Positions 61,361-64,000 of a stretch of 64,000 nucleotides of DNA are shown here, one piece after another. Below the pieces are notes generated by a model that was given only the letters and a program-made list of their open reading frames with translations, did not search any database and was not told the origin of the DNA. Source of the stretch: Acinetobacter terrestris (GTDB lineage: Bacteria; Pseudomonadota; Gammaproteobacteria; Pseudomonadales; Moraxellaceae); contig NZ_SJNZ01000001.1 in the NCBI RefSeq assembly GCF_004331155.1, positions 124,001 through 188,000 on the forward strand, given 5' to 3'. The translations under genes and the position numbers were made by a program. How positions within the stretch are numbered: position 1 is the stretch's first letter; every line of letters begins with the position of its first letter.

Positions 61361-64000
61361 TTATTCTTCGTCAGAATCTCTTAAATCTGATTCATTTTCA
61401 GCTTCATCAGCAATCGTTTCGTCATCAACCAAAGTTTCAGAATCAATCAAAGCTTCAGAGGCAATGACTTCTTCGCCTTCAACTGCTTCAATAAACTCGT
61501 CTTCTTCAACAGCTTCAACAGAAACAACACCCACCAAGACTTCTTCATTACCCAAACGGATGAGACGAACACCTTGTGCATTACGGCCTGTGGTTGCAAC
61601 TTCTGAAGCACGTGTACGAACCAGCGTACCACCATCAGAAATCAGCATCAGTTCTTTGCTTTCATCAATGGATACTGCACCGACCAATTCACCGTTACGT
61701 TCAGATGTTTTAATTGCAATTACACCTTTACCGCCACGTTTTTTGGTTGGGAAGTCGCCCACCGGGGTACGTTTACCATACCCATTGGCACATGCACAAA
61801 GCACTTCGCCAGTTTCTGGTACAACCACCAGTGACACGATACGGCTGATTAATGCCGAATCTGAAGTATCTTCATCATCTGAATCTACATCAGTTTCCAC
61901 TTCTTCAAGCTGCGCTGCTGCACCGATGGTCACGCGCATACCGCGTACACCTTTGGCAGAACGGCCCATTGAACGAACGTCAGTTTCAGCGAAACGAATG
62001 GCTTTACCTTCATTCGAGAACAACATGATTTGCTGTTCGCCATCGGTAATTGCCACACCAATCAAGGTGTCGTCGCCATTCAGCTCAATCGCACGTAAAC
62101 CATTTGAACGAACATTACTAAACTGTTCAAGCTCTACACGTTTAATCGTACCGTACTCGGTCGCCATAAACACATAGAAGTTTTTACGAACTGCTTCAGC
62201 TTGCTGCGCAAAGTCGGCAATAATTTCATCATCTAAATCAGTCGTAGAAAGCTCAAGACCCAATTGTTTCAATTGAATACGTAATGCATCAGACAAGTCA
62301 TCTGCACCATCTTCAAGCTCGGCTAAAGCCGCTTCAAGTTCAGCAAAATGCGAATTGATGATTTCATTTTCTTGCAGTTTCGCAGCATTGGCTTTCACAA
62401 ATGCCTGGAAATCGGCCAGACGGTCTTTAAATTTCTTCGGTGCATCAATCACAGGAAGAATCGCTGTAATTGTTTCATTGGCATCCAGCGGCAACAAGTT
62501 CACCATTGGGCGACCTTTTGCACCACGAGACGCTTGCGGCACTTCGTATACTTTCAGACGATAGACTTTACCGACATTGGTAAAACATAGAACTGTCGCA
62601 TGGTTCGATGTCACAATCAGATGCTGAATGTAATCATCAGTTTTCATTGAGGTTGCAGACTTACCACGACCGCCACGACGCTGAGCGGCATAGTCAGACA
62701 ATGGTTGAGTTTTCGCATAACCTGTTTTAGAAACAGTCAGTACCATTTGCTCTTCAGGAATTAAATCTTCACGAGAGAAATCAATACGTGATTCAACAAT
62801 AGATGTTTTACGTCCATCACCATATTGCTGAATAATCAGCGCCAACTCTTCACGAATCACGTTCATCAACAAATTAAAATCATTTAAAATTGCAGTATAT
62901 TCAGCAATTTGAGATAATATATCAGAATATTCAGCATGTAACTTGTCTTGTTCAAGACCAGTTAAGCGGTGTAAACGTAATTCTAGAATCGCACTGACTT
63001 GGGTTGGTGAAAGACGGTAAATACCCCCATCAAAACCATACGGTTTAGCCAGGTCTTCGCCTTCAATAATTTCAGGACGTACAGAAACTGAACCTGCTTT
63101 TTCAAGCAATGCAACCACGCCACCCGCAGACCACTCACCGGCATGTAAACGCTCACGCGCTTCGCCTGGATTTGCAGAAGTCTTAATGGTTTCAATGATG
63201 CTATCAATATTTGCCAGAGCAACCGTCAAACCTTCCAAGATATGCCCACGTTCACGCGCTTTGCGTAACTCGTACATGGTACGACGTGTAACCACTTCTT
63301 GACGGTGACGGATAAACGCCGCAATGATGTCTTTCAAGTTCATCAACTTCGGCTGACCGTTGTCCAGGCAGACCATGTTGATACTGAAAGAGTTTTCAAG
63401 CTGGGTATTCTGGAACAGGTTATTCACAATCACTTCAGCGTTTTCGCCACGCTTCAAGTCAATTGCAATACGCATCCCGTCTTTATCAGACTCGTCACGA
63501 AGTTCTGAGATCCCTTCAAGTTTTTTCTCTTTTACGAGTTCAGCAATACGTTCAATGGTTCTCGCTTTGTTAACTTGATACGGAATTTCTGTGAAAACAA
63601 TCGTAATACGGCCATTCTTCGGATCTTCTTCGAAGTGATATTTACCACGGATATGCAAACGGCCTTTACCGGTACGGTACGCATCCACAATCCCCGATTT
63701 TCCGTAAATAATACCGCCTGTAGGAAAATCTGGACCAGAAATATGCTGCATCAAACCTTCGATGCTGATATTTGGATCATTGGCATAGGCAAGGCAGGCA
63801 TTCACGACTTCAGTCATGTTGTGCGGCGCCATATTGGTCGCCATACCCACTGCAATACCGGTTACACCGTTTACTAGCAAGTTGGGTACACGGGTTGGCA
63901 TGACCTGAGGAATACGCTCAGAGCCATCGTAGTTGTCTTCCCATTCGACTGTATCTTTTTCCAGGTCAGCCAAAAGTTCATGGGTCAACTTACGCATACG
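61361..64000 (-). CDS. gyrA: DNA gyrase subunit A (5' end outside window)
   Basis: The 879 C-terminal residues or so of GyrA; the N-terminal QRDR with the active-site tyrosine lies outside. Visible core motifs are MPTRVPNLLVNGVTGIAVGM, IPYQVNKARTIERIAELVKE and the GyrA-box QRRGGRGKS. The C-terminal beta-pinwheel carries two insertions relative to E. coli GyrA. One is about 90 residues of helical sequence (around 62185-62450), and one about 20 acidic residues (around 61865-61920). The tail is strongly acidic, ending DLRDSDEE. The frame is open to the window edge without a start. Confidence 0.95.
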   Translation of the reverse strand, partial: RMRKLTHELLADLEKDTVEWEDNYDGSERIPQVMPTRVPNLLVNGVTGIAVGMATNMAPHNMTEVVNACLAYANDPNISIEGLMQHISGPDFPTGGIIYGKSGIVDAYRTGKGRLHIRGKYHFEEDPKNGRITIVFTEIPYQVNKARTIERIAELVKEKKLEGISELRDESDKDGMRIAIDLKRGENAEVIVNNLFQNTQLENSFSINMVCLDNGQPKLMNLKDIIAAFIRHRQEVVTRRTMYELRKARERGHILEGLTVALANIDSIIETIKTSANPGEARERLHAGEWSAGGVVALLEKAGSVSVRPEIIEGEDLAKPYGFDGGIYRLSPTQVSAILELRLHRLTGLEQDKLHAEYSDILSQIAEYTAILNDFNLLMNVIREELALIIQQYGDGRKTSIVESRIDFSREDLIPEEQMVLTVSKTGYAKTQPLSDYAAQRRGGRGKSATSMKTDDYIQHLIVTSNHATVLCFTNVGKVYRLKVYEVPQASRGAKGRPMVNLLPLDANETITAILPVIDAPKKFKDRLADFQAFVKANAAKLQENEIINSHFAELEAALAELEDGADDLSDALRIQLKQLGLELSTTDLDDEIIADFAQQAEAVRKNFYVFMATEYGTIKRVELEQFSNVRSNGLRAIELNGDDTLIGVAITDGEQQIMLFSNEGKAIRFAETDVRSMGRSAKGVRGMRVTIGAAAQLEEVETDVDSDDEDTSDSALISRIVSLVVVPETGEVLCACANGYGKRTPVGDFPTKKRGGKGVIAIKTSERNGELVGAVSIDESKELMLISDGGTLVRTRASEVATTGRNAQGVRLIRLGNEEVLVGVVSVEAVEEDEFIEAVEGEEVIASEALIDSETLVDDETIADEAENESDLRDSDEE

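Noticed and set aside
61464..62177. Open frame of 237 codons antisense to gyrA, serine/threonine rich
   Set aside because: Composition is a by-product of reading gyrA backwards; gyrA is certain here.

Overview
The window looks like a chromosomal segment of an Acinetobacter species, probably not A. baumannii. The evidence is the low G+C, the gene order hda-perM / purM-purN, the ybgC-tolQRAB-pal cluster, a ComEC-type DNA-uptake protein, a monofunctional NadM, and the close fit of most proteins to what I know of Moraxellaceae. I could run no database search, so the assignment rests on recognised protein families. No rRNA, tRNA, CRISPR array or insertion-sequence transposase was seen.

Layout. 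1-4.3 kb: end of a small protein gene, a Bcp-type peroxiredoxin, two YceI paralogues, nadM and an enoyl-CoA hydratase. 4.4-7.0 kb: a nitroreductase gene whose 3' end is present again, decayed, 1.7 kb downstream; the AT-rich island between the two copies holds a multiply frameshifted pseudogene and a secreted beta-helix-like protein. 7.1-10.3 kb: a YqfO/NIF3-type protein and fadE. 10.4-12.5 kb: three tandem lipoprotein paralogues with identical 76-bp spacers, the third broken by one extra C in a C8 run. 12.6-20.7 kb: a 43-aa membrane protein, purL, dgt and ruvA/ruvB. 20.8-24 kb: two unrecognised membrane-anchored proteins and an M20 hydrolase.

24-29 kb is the complete Tol-Pal envelope system, with 13 copies of a 24-bp repeat in tolA. 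29-33 kb: a small acidic protein, fbp, a SpoU-type rRNA methylase, and a compact sigma factor / putative anti-sigma / DUF3106 operon. 32.8-37 kb: two adjacent CSLREA-type secreted proteins with GlyGly-CTERM tails (rhombosortase/type II secretion targets). 37-43.9 kb: hda, perM, purM, purN, a hydrolase, sppA and a lipid A acyltransferase. 43.9-48.3 kb: comEC and the Lol lipoprotein exporter. 48.4-51.5 kb: PilZ protein, EamA transporter, YaiI protein and an unknown 310-aa protein.

51.5-53.3 kb: an AT-rich spacer with two perfect DnaA boxes, a 46-aa membrane protein and serC. 53.9-58.9 kb: a TolC/HlyD/ABC-2 permease/ABC-2 permease exporter operon with no ATPase gene. 59.1-64 kb: a dicarboxylate/glutamate symporter, a lone HEPN-like candidate defence gene, and gyrA running off the right edge with two insertions relative to E. 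coli GyrA.

Most of the window is core housekeeping. The accessory or unusual material is the nitroreductase-bracketed island, the lipoprotein array, a family of palindromic intergenic repeats (three copies), the rhombosortase-target pair, the ATPase-less exporter and the HEPN-like gene. I found no clearly new multigene system; the best leads are the lipoprotein array, the HEPN-like gene and the GlyGly-CTERM pair.
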